From positions 1 through 64,000 of the forward strand of contig VCMS01000060.1 of the NCBI GenBank assembly GCA_022539475.1: a stretch of 64,000 bases of DNA, read 5' to 3'. A program made the translations under genes and the position numbers. The notes beneath the pieces were generated by a model. That model was not told where the DNA came from. It saw only the letters and a program-made list of their open reading frames with translations, and ran no database searches. The stretch is from Gracilaria domingensis (Eukaryota; Rhodophyta; Florideophyceae; Gracilariales; Gracilariaceae). Each line of letters begins with the position of its first letter. The first letter of the stretch is position 1. Shown piece after piece: positions 1 to 10,484 of the stretch.

Positions 1-2440
1 AGGAAGAGTCATGGAAGTGGTTCCTGCAGAACGCGAAGTGCATCTTTTCTGCTCCATCGAATGAAGATACGTTGAAGACCCAGACAACAACGCAGCTGTG
101 TATCAGTTCCCTTTTGGGACAAGTTGTGAACTTCACACATTGCCGCGTGTTCGGAGCAGGACGATCAATTAGAACTGTCCACGATAACCGTTTCAGAATC
201 GATTGCGGACGATGCTCAGTAATTCCGCCCCCCGACAGTGAAGCAGTCCGTGACGAAGAGGAGAACTCCCGCCTGCTGCTGCTGCAACATCTGAGTGAAG
301 AAGGGGAGCCGCGAAGAAGAGTTGCACGAGAACGGGCGCAGGGTGAGTTATAGGGAAATTGAGCACGGCGAAATCGAGGTGCCATAGAAGTTCTGGATAG
401 CTCTGAAGAAGAACAGCGGGCCTCCGCCGAGGAAGAAACGGAGAAAGACTTTCACACAACAGCATAGATCTACTCTGACAGCCGAACCGGATGACCTGAT
501 GTCTCAACTAAATGAACATTGTGCTGAAGAGGAAGGTTCGATGAAGGTTCAGTTCGTGCAATTGGGAGAGGGAGCGAATGCAGAGAAGCAGGCAGTTCTG
601 CATTGTAGATGAGAAGAGCTTCTTTCTGTGAGCAGTTCCACGGGTTGTTCACCGTCGAGAAGAATGCTGCGCCCAGACGATCAGCAGAACAGGTGGGGGG
701 TCATTTGATGACGCAAGTTACTACAGCTTCTTCCGAATCTGAGGAGCAACGGACTTTGTTCGAGGTGACCATATGATGGAGATGAGATCTACTTGTGAAA
801 CAGCAGTGACCACCGGATGACCTATGTTCTCAACTAAATGAACATTGCTGAGAGAAGTCGATGAAGGTTCAGTTCGTGCATGCGGAGAGGGAGCGAATGC
901 AGAGACGCAGGCAGTTTCTCCATAGTGGATGACGAAGAGCTTCTTTCTGTGACAGTTCCACGGGTTGTCACCGTCGAAAAAAGATGCCTGCGCAACATCA
1001 GCAAGAGACAGTGGGGGGTCATTTTGATGACGAGTTACCTTACACTCTTCCGGAATCTGAGGAGCAGACTTGTTCGGGTGACCCCATATGATGGCCCACT
1101 GAACCCATCATGGTGCGGGTATGCCAGGCTGAGACCGCAGGAATGGCAAGGGAAGAACGTAATTGAGCACAAGGACCCCTGGCTCAGAGTCATTCACTTG
1201 CGAAGGGACATAGGTCGGAGCTGCTAAGTGTCTCGAATCTCAGAGATGTACACCATCTTGTCTTTTGGCACGCTGCAAGGGCTGAACATCGCCTACGTGG
1301 GAGACATTGGTATGCAGTATCCTCGTACTCGACCGACAGGTATGGATGATGAAGAGGTGCTGTGGTTGCTGCGAAGGAGCATGACGAATTGGGCAAATGT
1401 TCTTCGCCCGAATGCAAGCTGAGCTAAGGCAGAATGGATATTGCGTGCTTGATGGCTTTGCGACGGATAATGGTGTCCCTAAATGGGAGGAGTTGGAAGA
1501 AGTTCGGGAGTCGGAGATGTGTCGGGGAAGTTGTGGACTTCTTCGAGAATGAGTATGGAGCGATGCGGATATACGGAAAGGAGAGGAACAGAAGTCGTTT
1601 GTTCAAATAATCAACGATGATAAGGATGGAAGGACGGTAGCGATGGACCATTTGAGGGAGAGTGATGTCGACACGTTGGGGGTACGGTGGAGAAGCCGGA
1701 GGATAATGAGGAGCTCAGGTGGGTTGTAAGGTCGCGTGCTTTACTTGATGTTCGAATGGGTACAATTGCTGCGGCTTTGGGACTATGGACAATGAAAGGG
1801 AAGCTGTGAAGATGTACACTCCGAAAACTGGTGGTCGATTTCTGGGGACGACGAGAAAGTGCAAGCGCCAGACGCTGCCACATCGACTTCATGGTCTGGT
1901 TACGAAGGAAACAATGAATACTGGCAACCCCGGATACTTTGTAATGGCCTCTGGAAAGAGGGCTTTCCTCTCTGGGTGAGCGCTGGAAGCCATCAACTGG
2001 TGGGGGAACAACCAACAGTTGCGAGTGATGTCGGAGGTGTATCCAGCGAAGAAGATAATCATCCACCGTACTCTGTATTCGTGGGCCGTGGTGATGTGAC
2101 ACATGCTGGAGCAAGTGGGAAGGACAAGGTGGATAGGCCCGAGTCTATGGATTTGCTGGTTAGATACCACATGTACATGGTACCAGAGGCTACGCACTAC
2201 CTGATGCTGTTCATCGGGTGCGGGATTTCCGACCACGTTTGTCAATGGTGACGAGGAGGAGGAGGCGGAGGATGAACTGTTGTCCGATAAGGAGGGTGGG
2301 GCGGTTGACATGGACGAAGACCAAGTGGTCGTGGAGATTGGTGTGGAAGCGGACGCCGGTAGAACCGAAGTGCTCGAGAGTAGTAGTGATGACGATTTGC
2401 CAATAATGAGGCTGCGAGCGCCTCGAAGTGGATGAGAATG
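1..2440 (+). pseudogene. Decayed gene of unknown identity, acidic C-terminal tail
   Basis: Short open stretches in different + frames run through this region and no frame is continuous, so I read it as a decayed gene or element. The clearest parts are a segment near 2085-2200 reading VFVGRGDVTHAGA followed by RYHMYMVPE, and an acidic stretch near 2240-2430 rich in Glu, Asp and Ser that ends at a TGA. The GDxxHAG plus R-x-H pattern resembles the last strands of double-stranded beta-helix oxygenase-like folds; that is an inference from pattern only. A GYCVLDGF stretch lies near 1440. The upstream part contains a tandem duplication, listed separately. The left end is cut by the window. Confidence 0.35.
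464..1094 (+). repeat. Diverged tandem duplication of about 310 bp
   Basis: Two adjacent copies, about 464-780 and 784-1094, share long aligned blocks: CTCAACTAAATGAACATT, ATGAAGGTTCAGTTCGTGCA, GAGAGGGAGCGAATGCAGAG, AAGAGCTTCTTTCTGTGA, and near the end GAATCTGAGGAGCA and ATATGATGG. They differ by many small insertions and deletions, so the duplication is not recent. Confidence 0.75.
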
Positions 2441-2748
2441 AGATGATTAGTAAATTATGTGTGTCTTGCGAGTATTAAGAGTAGTATACTATTACAAGGC
2501 TATACATATGAACATAGAAAAGGTGCGGCAGGCTGTAATTGAACAAATGTCAAACGTCTTTGGTCCAGTTGCGTCTAATTGCAACATGCGAAATGCTCGG
2601 TATCGTTAACATCATTGTGGCACCAGTCAATTCGCAATTGAACATGTAGCGTCCTAACATTTCTGAAACTGCACTTAAGGTTGCTTTTAAGAGAAGTGTG
2701 AAACTGAGAAGTCTATACAGTTCCTGTCTATGCGGTACTTGTGGCAGT

Positions 2749-3609
2749 ATGGTGACTGTATCAGGAAAAATGGCAGAGGAACAGAGAGACTTGGCGGAAA
2801 TTTCACCAAATACCTTGTCTAAGTTCATATATGCCAATGGTTACGGTATATTAAGTTCCGTTGATGGAACGTTGAGAAGAGAAGGAGAGTCAATTCCAGA
2901 AGAAGTTGTGAAGTGTATGAAGTTCATTGACGAACGTGTTGGTTTCGGACTTGTCACAGGGGGTGATGTGGGCGACGTGGAGGGGAAAATGGAAGGACTC
3001 GGAGACTATAAGTTTGGTGTCTCGGCGAATCATGGAGCTTTCCTGCGTTTCTCTGACGAGAGGGAAATTAAGGGTGCATTCAATGATCACACCCTTGACC
3101 ACACTGTTGACGGACTACTGTTCCTGGCAAGGGATTTGAATAGGAGGCATGGTATTGTGAATGATGATGACAAGGGGTTCGTGGAGACCAGAAGTGATAG
3201 TGGCCTTCGCAATTTCGTGTACAACAAACTGTGGCAGTGGAAAGAAGAAGTGGATTCTGCTATTGGGGACCTGTTGCAGAAGATGGATGCGTTTGTTATC
3301 TATCCCGGCGATAAAAGTTGCGAAATTGTGGACAAGCGATACACAAAACGAAGCGGAGGAGAAAATCTTGTGGATAATGAACCGAGATTTATTGATACGG
3401 ATGACGTCGTGACGTTCGGAAGTGCTTTGAGCGACGGGCCTTTGCATGAGGTAGGCGTGTACGGCGTTCACGTCAAAGAAGATTGTATCCCGCGTGGAGT
3501 ACACAACCTGTTCGAAAGCGTGGAGGATGTACATTCGACAATTATGTTGGTGGCTCTGTTGTACGGCTACGAGGAAAAGCAGCACGATAAAAACCACCAA
3601 GATTCATAA
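2749..3609 (+). CDS. HAD-superfamily phosphatase-like protein with altered active site
   Basis: A 286-residue frame with the layout of type IIB HAD phosphatases (trehalose-phosphatase-like). Motif I lies at residues 36-42 and reads SSVDGTL. In the neighbouring paralog the same place reads SDVDGTL, so the first Asp, the family's catalytic nucleophile, is Ser37 here, while Asp39 (the acid/base) is kept. Motif II keeps Thr70 but the usual GR is GG. Later segments (CEIVDKRYTK, TDDVVTFGSALSDG) match the region of motifs III and IV. It is probably catalytically dead or a pseudoenzyme; the frame itself is intact. The ATG at 2749 is the first in frame; one at 2770 aligns better with the paralog start. 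It faces the paralog tail to tail, with 30 bp between the stops. Confidence 0.7.
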   Translation: MVTVSGKMAEEQRDLAEISPNTLSKFIYANGYGILSSVDGTLRREGESIPEEVVKCMKFIDERVGFGLVTGGDVGDVEGKMEGLGDYKFGVSANHGAFLRFSDEREIKGAFNDHTLDHTVDGLLFLARDLNRRHGIVNDDDKGFVETRSDSGLRNFVYNKLWQWKEEVDSAIGDLLQKMDAFVIYPGDKSCEIVDKRYTKRSGGENLVDNEPRFIDTDDVVTFGSALSDGPLHEVGVYGVHVKEDCIPRGVHNLFESVEDVHSTIMLVALLYGYEEKQHDKNHQDS

Positions 3610-3639
3610 AAGGGTATTGAGATATACACGACACTTTTA

Positions 3640-4444
3640 TTACTGAGATCTCATATCATAGCTAAGTATTAAAGGCATCGTAGCACTTGAAACAAATTCC
3701 AAGAGCATTTCTAAACCTTTGACACTTGCATTTCTGTACCCGTACAGTTCTGCCACCCTTCTGATGGTCTCATGCACGTCCTCCACGCCATCAACAGATA
3801 TGTTACCGCTGCTGATGTCTTCTCCTCACATAACTGCCAGGTTCATTTCATATAGAGGCATCATTGAAGCATTCCAAAGCAACGATTAAATGTTGTCGAA
3901 GGGGTCGTTTCACCAAGGCTAGCGCCCCACTATTTTTCTGAATTTATTCACAGTTTTCTTTTACCAACCATTCGAAGGATTCCACTTTTTAGTTTTTTTT
4001 TCCTTTCATTTACGTGAATTAGAGTTTTTTTTTGCTACCCTGTTGTTGACTCTTCGTGAGTCCGTGCGATTCATTTAAGGAGAGTGCAAGTCTCTCAAGT
4101 TCGGCTGCACATCTTTCGTAACCTTCCCTGTCAAGGTCCTGATCAATTTCGGTACCATTGGATAATCTCACCCGTGCGCCTTGGTTTCCAGAGATGCCAA
4201 AAGTGTAGCCACCCAGGTGCTCCATGAAACTCTCGGCATCCTCTATATCTCGCCCAGTAGCAATTCCGAAACCAACGCGTGCGTTGATGTACTTCATGCA
4301 TTTGACTGTTTCGGCAGGAATGTTCTCCCCAGCTCTTTTCAGAGTACCGTCAACATCACTAATCACGGCGTAGCCATTTTCGAATATTTCGTTAGCCAGC
4401 TGCTGAGGAGTTACTTCTTGGGCTCTAACTTCCGAGTTATACAT
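3640..4444 (-). pseudogene. Broken HAD phosphatase paralog, inverted copy
   Basis: On the - strand, from an ATG at 4444, the protein reads MYNSEVRAQEV and then a good HAD motif I (SDVDGTL) and motif II (ATGRD). It aligns with the 2749-3609 gene as far as LNESHGL and then runs into an unrelated tail ending at 4019. Its missing C-terminal part can be recognised further on at about 3640-3890 (PLYEMNLAVM, VEDVHETIRRVAELYGYR), matching the end of the other copy (PLHEVGVYGVHV, VEDVHSTIMLVALLYGYE). About 100 codons between the two parts are lost and the C-terminal part has at least one stop. So the copy with a good catalytic start is truncated, while the full-length copy has lost its nucleophile. 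Confidence 0.75.
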
Positions 4445-5039
4445 GTTTTGAAAGCTTTCGAAAGGGTTCGTTTTGCAAATGGGTGTGGGTATACGAATGA
4501 GAAGGATGTGATTGATGTTCACAAGGTGTTTCGTAGTATAAAAAGAGTCTAAGAACGACCATATACGGGTATTGTAGTACTGTTTTAAAACGTTACTACG
4601 ACGAGAAGCTTTTGCATCGATTTGCAGTAAAGAAAGGATGATTTAGTCATAAATTATAAGTACGGGTTCAAGTGGGTAAAGAAAACTATGAATGTCTTCA
4701 ACATGAGCTTAGAAATCAAGATCAGTAAAACAACCTCCATTAAGGGTTGAAACCCATAAAAGGTTTACCTTACTTTATACGGGTGGCCCAAGTATTGCAA
4801 AGGCTTGGTTCTTCAGAAATATCACAATTTTGTACTTGTTTTGTTACTAGTATCGTGCACTTTAATGATGTGGAATGACCCTTTTCCATCTAGCAAAAAC
4901 TTAGCCAGGTATTAGTGATAAGGGATGTAGGATTTAAAGGGGCATATTTGAACCACAGAAGGACGAACAATATAAGTAATGTAATAGAAACAGGTCATTT
5001 CGATAAAGTAACTTTTATGTTTAACCATCTCTAAACGGT
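4445..5039. other. Intergenic, no gene seen
   Basis: AT-rich sequence with no frame of note between the broken HAD copy and the reductase-like gene. I see no repeat or RNA gene. Confidence 0.6.
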
Positions 5040-5969
5040 TTACAACACCGAAAATTCATGTGTTCTAACCTCAAAGCTAGGGGAAAGGGGAGGTAACTTT
5101 TCCTTAACAACGTTGACGTAGTTTGTATGAAAAGGAGCGCGGTCACCGCCTACGAAGTTTCTTTCTTGGCGGGAAAAGTCGTAGAAGTACGCGTTCCTAA
5201 ACTGAAAGTCGGAGAAAGAAGTAGGGAAGCCAATTAGAGTTTTCCCATATGCGAGAAGTCGCCCAACGGTCTCTTCCAGGTTGAAAGTAGTAGCTGTCTT
5301 AAGCGAAACTATCTTCAACAGCTCTTTCATTATTGTGAGCACAACCGTACTGCACTCCGTAGCGACTACGTCCATAGGAATGAAACCTCTTGAGGCCCCG
5401 ACGATGTTGAACGCTGATAGCCACACGAGCTTCTCATAATAGCTTACGAGAAATGTGTCTTCGTCGACAACCCCGCAAGTGAGACCCATAGACCTAAACC
5501 TGTCTGCAACGTTGGAGGCCCACTTTCCTGTTGCGACAGTGAGACCATCCGGACTTTGAGGAGTGACACCATCCTGCGGAGCTGCGTTTCTTGAGGGGAC
5601 ACCAACGTATAGGACAACTTTTGAACATTTGTCCACACAGAGCTTCGAAAGCAATGGTATGATGTCTCCATTCTGGAAGAAAACGAGATTCTCTCTGAGC
5701 GAATAAGGGCAAGCCTGAATTACGGTCTCCAGGGTGTTCGTTCTTCCACAAACTAGTATCGGTACATCAGAAAGATGAGAGGTAGCAGCCATGCTGCAAA
5801 ATTCGTGTGCGGAAATGACCGTATCTTCTTCGTTCGCCAGCATGGTACCTATACGCCCCCTTCCAACAATAACGGCCCGAGTCCTTCGGGCGGGAGATGA
5901 GGCCTGAGGGACGTCGGAGTATCTGGGACTCGGAGGCGGAGTGGGAGGCATGTCGGACTGGGAGTTCAT
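5040..5969 (-). CDS. Ketopantoate reductase-like NAD(P)-binding protein
   Basis: 309 residues from the first ATG in frame; the frame is open further upstream but has no ATG there. After a Pro/Ser-rich leader of about 28 residues comes a Rossmann-type beta strand and nucleotide loop, RAVIVGRGRIG (GxGxxG at 36-41). A central segment YEKLVWLSAFNIVGA (168-182) has the Lys-x7-Asn spacing of the ketopantoate reductase C-terminal domain, and a later HTNYVNVVKE lies where the family closes its active site. The fold call is fair. The substrate is unknown, because many algal members of this family are not true PanE enzymes. The leader could be an organelle-targeting extension. It lies back to back with the epimerase fragment. 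Confidence 0.65.
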   Translation of the reverse strand: MNSQSDMPPTPPPSPRYSDVPQASSPARRTRAVIVGRGRIGTMLANEEDTVISAHEFCSMAATSHLSDVPILVCGRTNTLETVIQACPYSLRENLVFFQNGDIIPLLSKLCVDKCSKVVLYVGVPSRNAAPQDGVTPQSPDGLTVATGKWASNVADRFRSMGLTCGVVDEDTFLVSYYEKLVWLSAFNIVGASRGFIPMDVVATECSTVVLTIMKELLKIVSLKTATTFNLEETVGRLLAYGKTLIGFPTSFSDFQFRNAYFYDFSRQERNFVGGDRAPFHTNYVNVVKEKLPPLSPSFEVRTHEFSVL

Positions 5970-6368
5970 TGCAAGTGTTCGATTGTTTTTGTGTGACGAT
6001 AAAAATGGAAGATGGGGCGGAGAACTGCTGGGGTAGAGAGTGATACGTAAGTACAAACGGTTGGGAAGCGCAGAACGAGAACATGGTTCACTTTGTGAAA
6101 GTGAGCGAAATGTATGATATGTGATTGTACTGAATGAATGATAGGCCTTGTATGAGACGACAAGCCACAAAGTGTGATGATGTTTTATGAAAGGTAGGTG
6201 GAACAGTAGAAAGTGTGCAATGAATGAAACTGATTTCGAACCTGAGTTGTAAAGTAGTTGTAAGGTACGAGTTACGGGGAGCTTGAATACAGGATGAAAG
6301 GAGCCATTTTGGCTTCATAAATGAGGTGAACGGGTTTTATAGCTTCAATCGGATTGCCATAATTAAAA
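5970..6368. other. Intergenic between reductase-like gene and epimerase fragment
   Basis: About 400 bp that should hold the promoter of the - strand reductase-like gene. I see no convincing TATA box and no N-terminal half of the epimerase. Confidence 0.5.
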
Positions 6369-6687
6369 GGATGGAGTTGGATTGCGCCCGAATACGTCTA
6401 TAAAGGTCGTAGAAGCACTTATGAAAGAAGGAGTTGTAGACATGTTATTGTTGATGACGGTGGAGCCAGGGTTTGGAGGACAGGCGTTTATGGAGGGTGT
6501 TCTTGATAAGGTGCGACATGCAAGGGAGTTGTACCCAAGAATAGGGATACAGGTGGATGGAGGTATTGGACTGAGTACTGTGAAAGCAGTAGTGAAGGCC
6601 GGTGCAAACATTTCAGTTGCAGGATCTGCCATCTTTGGCTCGAGTAACCCAGCTCATGTCATAGCTGGTTTTCGAAAGGTTGGTTAG
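6369..6687 (+). pseudogene. rpe: C-terminal half of ribulose-phosphate 3-epimerase
   Basis: The frame carries the family signature MTVEPGFGGQAFM, then IGIQVDGGI and a phosphate-loop-like stretch AGANISVAGSAIFG. This is the C-terminal part of the TIM barrel of ribulose-5-phosphate 3-epimerase (pentose phosphate and Calvin cycles). The enzyme is usually about 220 residues; only about 105 are here, with no ATG at the start of the frame and no N-terminal half upstream. An AG just before the frame (AAAAG) could be a 3' splice site, so a last exon is possible. A truncated copy is more likely because the upstream 400 bp have no matching exon. Confidence 0.75.
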
Positions 6688-6779
6688 AGATAGTAGCATA
6701 AATTTATTGTTTATTACATTGTTACCTTTACGTGTTATCACGACTATATTCTCCGTCTCCATTGGAGATGTATTTCTCT

Positions 6780-6998
6780 TGTATGACAACCGGGAAAGGA
6801 TGTGAGAGAACATAAATATATCCCCAGTGGACGCTGAGAGGGAGGATGAACTACTCTACGTGCTATCATTGTCACCCATCCGGTGTCGAGTGGTGACATA
6901 TTCTTTTTTTGTCACAACCCACAAAGGATGTGACGGAAGAAGAACATGCCCCCAGTCGAGACAGAGGGTGAGCAACTCTAAGTACAATCACTAGTCCC
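6780..6998 (+). repeat. Degenerate tandem duplication of about 110 bp
   Basis: Two related stretches, about 6780-6885 and 6906-6998. Both contain AAAGGATGTGA, then CCCCAGT, GAGAGGGAGGATGAACTACTCTA versus GACAGAGGGTGAGCAACTCTA, and then a TAC.ATCA end. Related but much diverged. Confidence 0.5.
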
Positions 6999-7320
6999 TA
7001 GCTTGCCTCCACTGGCAATATCTTCCTGTTTTGCTATAACCATCGAGTGGGGTTATGGTGGAAGAGAAAAATATCGCCGGTCGAGGCGAGGTGGGTGGGG
7101 ACTATGTGAAGAGGGGACAGAGAGATGGCGCTTAAATAGTGGAAGGTGCGGAGGTGTACAGTGGATGTTTTGGCGGGAAATGGGATGAGGGAAACAGGGA
7201 CAATCATGGTGCTGGATATAGCCCGTGTGGTTGGACAGTGGGGGTGGACAGCACAGTTTAGCTCGATTGCACTGTATCGCAGCGGAAACTTCGATCCAAC
7301 TACTACTTCTTTTTCTGAAG

Positions 7321-8250
7321 ATGTCGAACGGATACGTGAAGGATGAGGAGCTGTGGGTGCTGTTGGAGGGGAAGGAGGTACCGCAGACGCCGTCACCAAA
7401 GCGGGAAGAGGACGTGATTACGGCGGCTGGTCGGATGTCGCAGAAGAAGGAAGTGGCTGAGGAAGGAAAGAAGTGTGAGGCGAGGAGAGGGGATGGTGAT
7501 GAGGTGGAGAAGGGGGTAGAATTGGAGGTGGAGGGGGTCGCAATGGAGAGAAGGGGTGCGGTGCATCTGAGTCAGTTAGAGGTTGGAGACCAGATAGAGA
7601 GTGGGGGCGGAGAGGGTGACAGGGAGATGCGGTTTGTGGGGGAGATGAAGGCGAGGGTGGGGATGTTGGGGTTGGTGATGAAGGAGCAACTGGACGATGG
7701 AATTGTGGAGATTGTAACGGAAATGGGCGGTGTGGTGCTGAGTGGGGGTGCTAGTGGTGTTTCGGTTGAAGCGATTTCGAGCCTGCGGAATTCGTTGTCG
7801 GTATTGGGAGTGGAGATGAGAAATCATGTGTATGGGATAGTGGAGTGTGCGGGAAGGGAGGTTGGAGAGTTGCGGGAGGAGAATAGGGTTCTGAACGAGA
7901 GGTTGGACGTGCTGGAGAAGCAGGTGAAGGAGCTGTGCAAGAGGCAAAGATTGGTGGAAGAAGAGACGGTGAAAGGAGGTGTGGAGGGAAAGACGGAGAA
8001 GGGAAGTGTGGGAAGGGTGGCGGTGCAGAAGGGGTCTCCTGTGACACCGAAGACAAAGGGTGGTGGGGTTGGGGATGGGAAGAGCCGTCTGAAGAAGAGG
8101 CGTAAGGAGATGAAGAAGGTGGTGGAGGAGGTGCCGCGGGAGGGAGTGGGAGCTCCGGTGGTGACTGGGTTTAGGAGTGCGGCGGAGGTAGCGCGGACTG
8201 CGAAGGGGATTCTGAGGGGACAGGAGGAGAGAAGGATGGGAGGGATTTGA
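7321..8250 (+). CDS. Coiled-coil, highly charged protein of unknown function
   Basis: 309 residues from MSNGYVKDEELWVLLEG; codons upstream are open but this is the first ATG. The N-terminal half is rich in Glu, Lys and Gly. A segment around residues 169-207 (REENRVLNERLDVLEKQVKE) is a clear coiled coil with regular hydrophobic spacing. The last 100 residues are strongly basic (KSRLKKRRKEMKK). I recognise no catalytic motif. The layout (acidic front, coil, basic tail) is seen in nucleic-acid-binding scaffold proteins and in ORF1-type proteins of some retroelements, but nothing decides between these. The coding strand is very GA-rich, so long frames on the other strand here are shadows. Confidence 0.5.
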   Translation: MSNGYVKDEELWVLLEGKEVPQTPSPKREEDVITAAGRMSQKKEVAEEGKKCEARRGDGDEVEKGVELEVEGVAMERRGAVHLSQLEVGDQIESGGGEGDREMRFVGEMKARVGMLGLVMKEQLDDGIVEIVTEMGGVVLSGGASGVSVEAISSLRNSLSVLGVEMRNHVYGIVECAGREVGELREENRVLNERLDVLEKQVKELCKRQRLVEEETVKGGVEGKTEKGSVGRVAVQKGSPVTPKTKGGGVGDGKSRLKKRRKEMKKVVEEVPREGVGAPVVTGFRSAAEVARTAKGILRGQEERRMGGI

Positions 8251-8689
8251 AGCCGTTTTGGGGCGAGGCGGGTGTACGAGAAGGGGGAGAGTTGTCCACC
8301 TGACTTCTACAAAATGAACGCGTGATGGGCGAGAAATGGGTAAAAAGCGGGGGTGGTGTGGACTGGGAAGAAGTGATGGGACGATTGAGGTGGGATGAAT
8401 TGCGATTGGCATTGCAACATGGGAGAAAATGGAAACGCAAACTAGCACGAGTGCAGTTTTGAGAGAGGGTCGCGGAAAAGAGTGAATGGGGTGGTGCGGC
8501 GAAGTAGAACCTCTACAAAAACTAGGGGACCCAAGCACTAAACTGCGCGAAATGGAATTTAATATTCCAAAATTTCTTGATTTTTTGAGTGCCAGCCTCT
8601 GGTACCCCCTCGCGCGCCCCAAATAGCCCCAAAAATAGCTTAGTTTCCAAAGCGAACAGACTATATTCCACTTTGCAGAACACAGACGT
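8251..8689. other. Intergenic, no gene seen
   Basis: G-rich tail of the preceding gene region, then sequence leading into a copia fragment. No feature that I can support. Confidence 0.5.
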
Positions 8690-9020
8690 AGCGGATACTT
8701 GTTCATAATGTGCGGTGGTGCTGTGTCGTGGTCGTCTCGTCAACAGGAGGTAGTTGCTCTGTCGAGTGAAGAGGCTGAGTACGTGAGCTTGTGCTCTGGC
8801 ACCAAGGAGGCGATCTGGCTTAGGCGCCTTTGGCATGGTATTGGCAGTGTGATTGGCATGGAAGCAGACGGGTCTGTGAACCTGCTGGTTGAACCAACTC
8901 AAACGTATGTTGACAAGCAGGGCAACATTGACCTTGCTCAAAATGAAGTGGTGAACAGGAGAACCAAACAGATTGAGATTCGGTTCCACTTCACTCGAGA
9001 AACTCTGCATTGTTGATGTT
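8690..9020 (+). mobile_element. Ty1/copia fragment (RNase H end of pol)
   Basis: The + strand reads a copia-type RNase H C-terminal region, with the typical WSSRQQEVVALSSEEAEY followed by KEAIWLRRLW. Only this end of the element is present. It is a broken fossil. Flanking sequence to about 9560 may be part of its long terminal repeat, but I cannot pair it with a partner. Confidence 0.85.
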
Positions 9021-9244
9021 TGGATATGGTCGAGTGCTTGCCATTCCTTCAATGGGTCTCTAAGTACCTGAAACACAAAGCTGCAGGGGAGCATGTGTAC
9101 TTTTGGGCACCCCCACGCAAAAAGCGCGTATGCGCCTCTCCGCAAACCCAACGTGATACTGGAATATGATTGGCTACTGCAAATGCGTATATGCAACGTA
9201 GTTCGGACAAGTGGATCTGGCTGTATCGGCTAGGAGTGGCGGAT

Positions 9245-9339
9245 GCCACAAGTGGTTCGCTGTGATTGGCTAGAAGCTGGTAGTGCTGCTGGTAGCCACA
9301 AGTGGTGCGCTGTGATTGGCTGAAGGCTGGTAGTGCTGG
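9245..9339 (+). repeat. Two-copy 50-bp tandem repeat with CCAAT-box core
   Basis: GCCACAAGTGGTTCGCTGTG at 9245 is repeated with one change at 9295. Both units continue with ATTGGCT and CTGGTAGTGCTG. The ATTGGCT core (reverse CCAAT) also occurs just upstream near 9165. Confidence 0.85.
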
Positions 9340-10484
9340 CCACTTACGCAGTAGATGAGAATGTGGGAATACAAGCTGTTTTGACCGGTTTTAGCACTAT
9401 GTGCGATTCTAGGTTAATGCGAACGGTTTTGGAGCGAATGTGCGATTCTGAGCTGCGCGAGCGGGTTTGATGCGCCGGATTGAAAATGTTGATTTTTTGG
9501 GAGTACTAATGGATCATGGAGTTGGCATTGGATTTGGCGCCGTTTGATTTAGCTGTTTTGAATTCGTATTATGTTTTGCGCGCGCTTTCGTTGTCAAGGT
9601 GTACACTTTGACAGCGTGTGCTGTTATGTCGCATGCAGCGACGGCGACGGTGCGCGGTTGGTACTAGTAGGTTGCGATCGTCTCCGATCACTAAACTCGG
9701 TCGAAGGTGGCCTACCTCCTTTACTTGTTCTACTCTTCTTGTTTGTCTCTTTGTCACTTCCCTTTGTCTAACCTGCGCGCTTTGCGTTAGGTTATGGGCC
9801 CAGAGCGTCGACTCTTCGCAGACGTCACGCTCTTTTACTGATCTTTCTTGTGGATTTTACGAAGTTTTCCTATCTGCGAAAAGTACGCGTAGCGAGCGAG
9901 CGAGCTGAAGAACCGCGCTGATTTCCCCCAAGCGACTAGCAGAGGCTAACTGGTGAACGCATATCTTTGGCTACTAACCCCCCTGGGACGTCTCGTAGGG
10001 ATTGTAAAGCCCCTCGTTCTGAAGTACGCAGATCAGGGTAGGTCAAGAAGAATTCGTGCCTCACCTGGAGAGAGTAACCAGGGACCAGAGGTTTGGACCT
10101 CTAGGGTAACCGGATATATAGATCCTGCTAGTGCACCCGCTGTTTCTTCTTCTTCTTGTTTCCGGGTTGAGTTCTGTCTCACCCGTGAGTATACCCCAGG
10201 CGTCGAGTACCCGAACTTCGCCTGTGATCGCGCACTGGACGCGTCCCGACGAGCGTTGTAGACCTGGTTACACGGTCTCCGCTGGCGCCCTCGCTGTTAA
10301 GTGTTGAGATTACTCCACTCCAGCCTTTACCCTCTTGTGTAACTGAAGCGTTGAATCCCTCTTTCCGCTTCTTTGTTTGTGTCTTTGACCTTTGTTCTTC
10401 ACCTCCGAGCTGGTTCTCTACTTTCCTTGGCTTTGTTACGACCTGTTTTTCTGATTCTGGCTGTCTTCCTCCGGGTCTTTCGTC
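9340..10484 (+). other. Possible leader or terminal-repeat region of the copia remains
   Basis: No gene. The stretch runs from the tandem repeat to a gag start and is pyrimidine-rich near 10130-10480, as leader regions of copia elements often are. I could not identify a matching second terminal repeat or a clear primer-binding site. Confidence 0.3.

Noticed and set aside
1985-2070. WGNNQQLRVMSEVYPAKKIIIH looked like an OTU protease core
   Set aside because: The match is short, in a different frame from the better HAG segment, and no catalytic Cys or His region could be placed.
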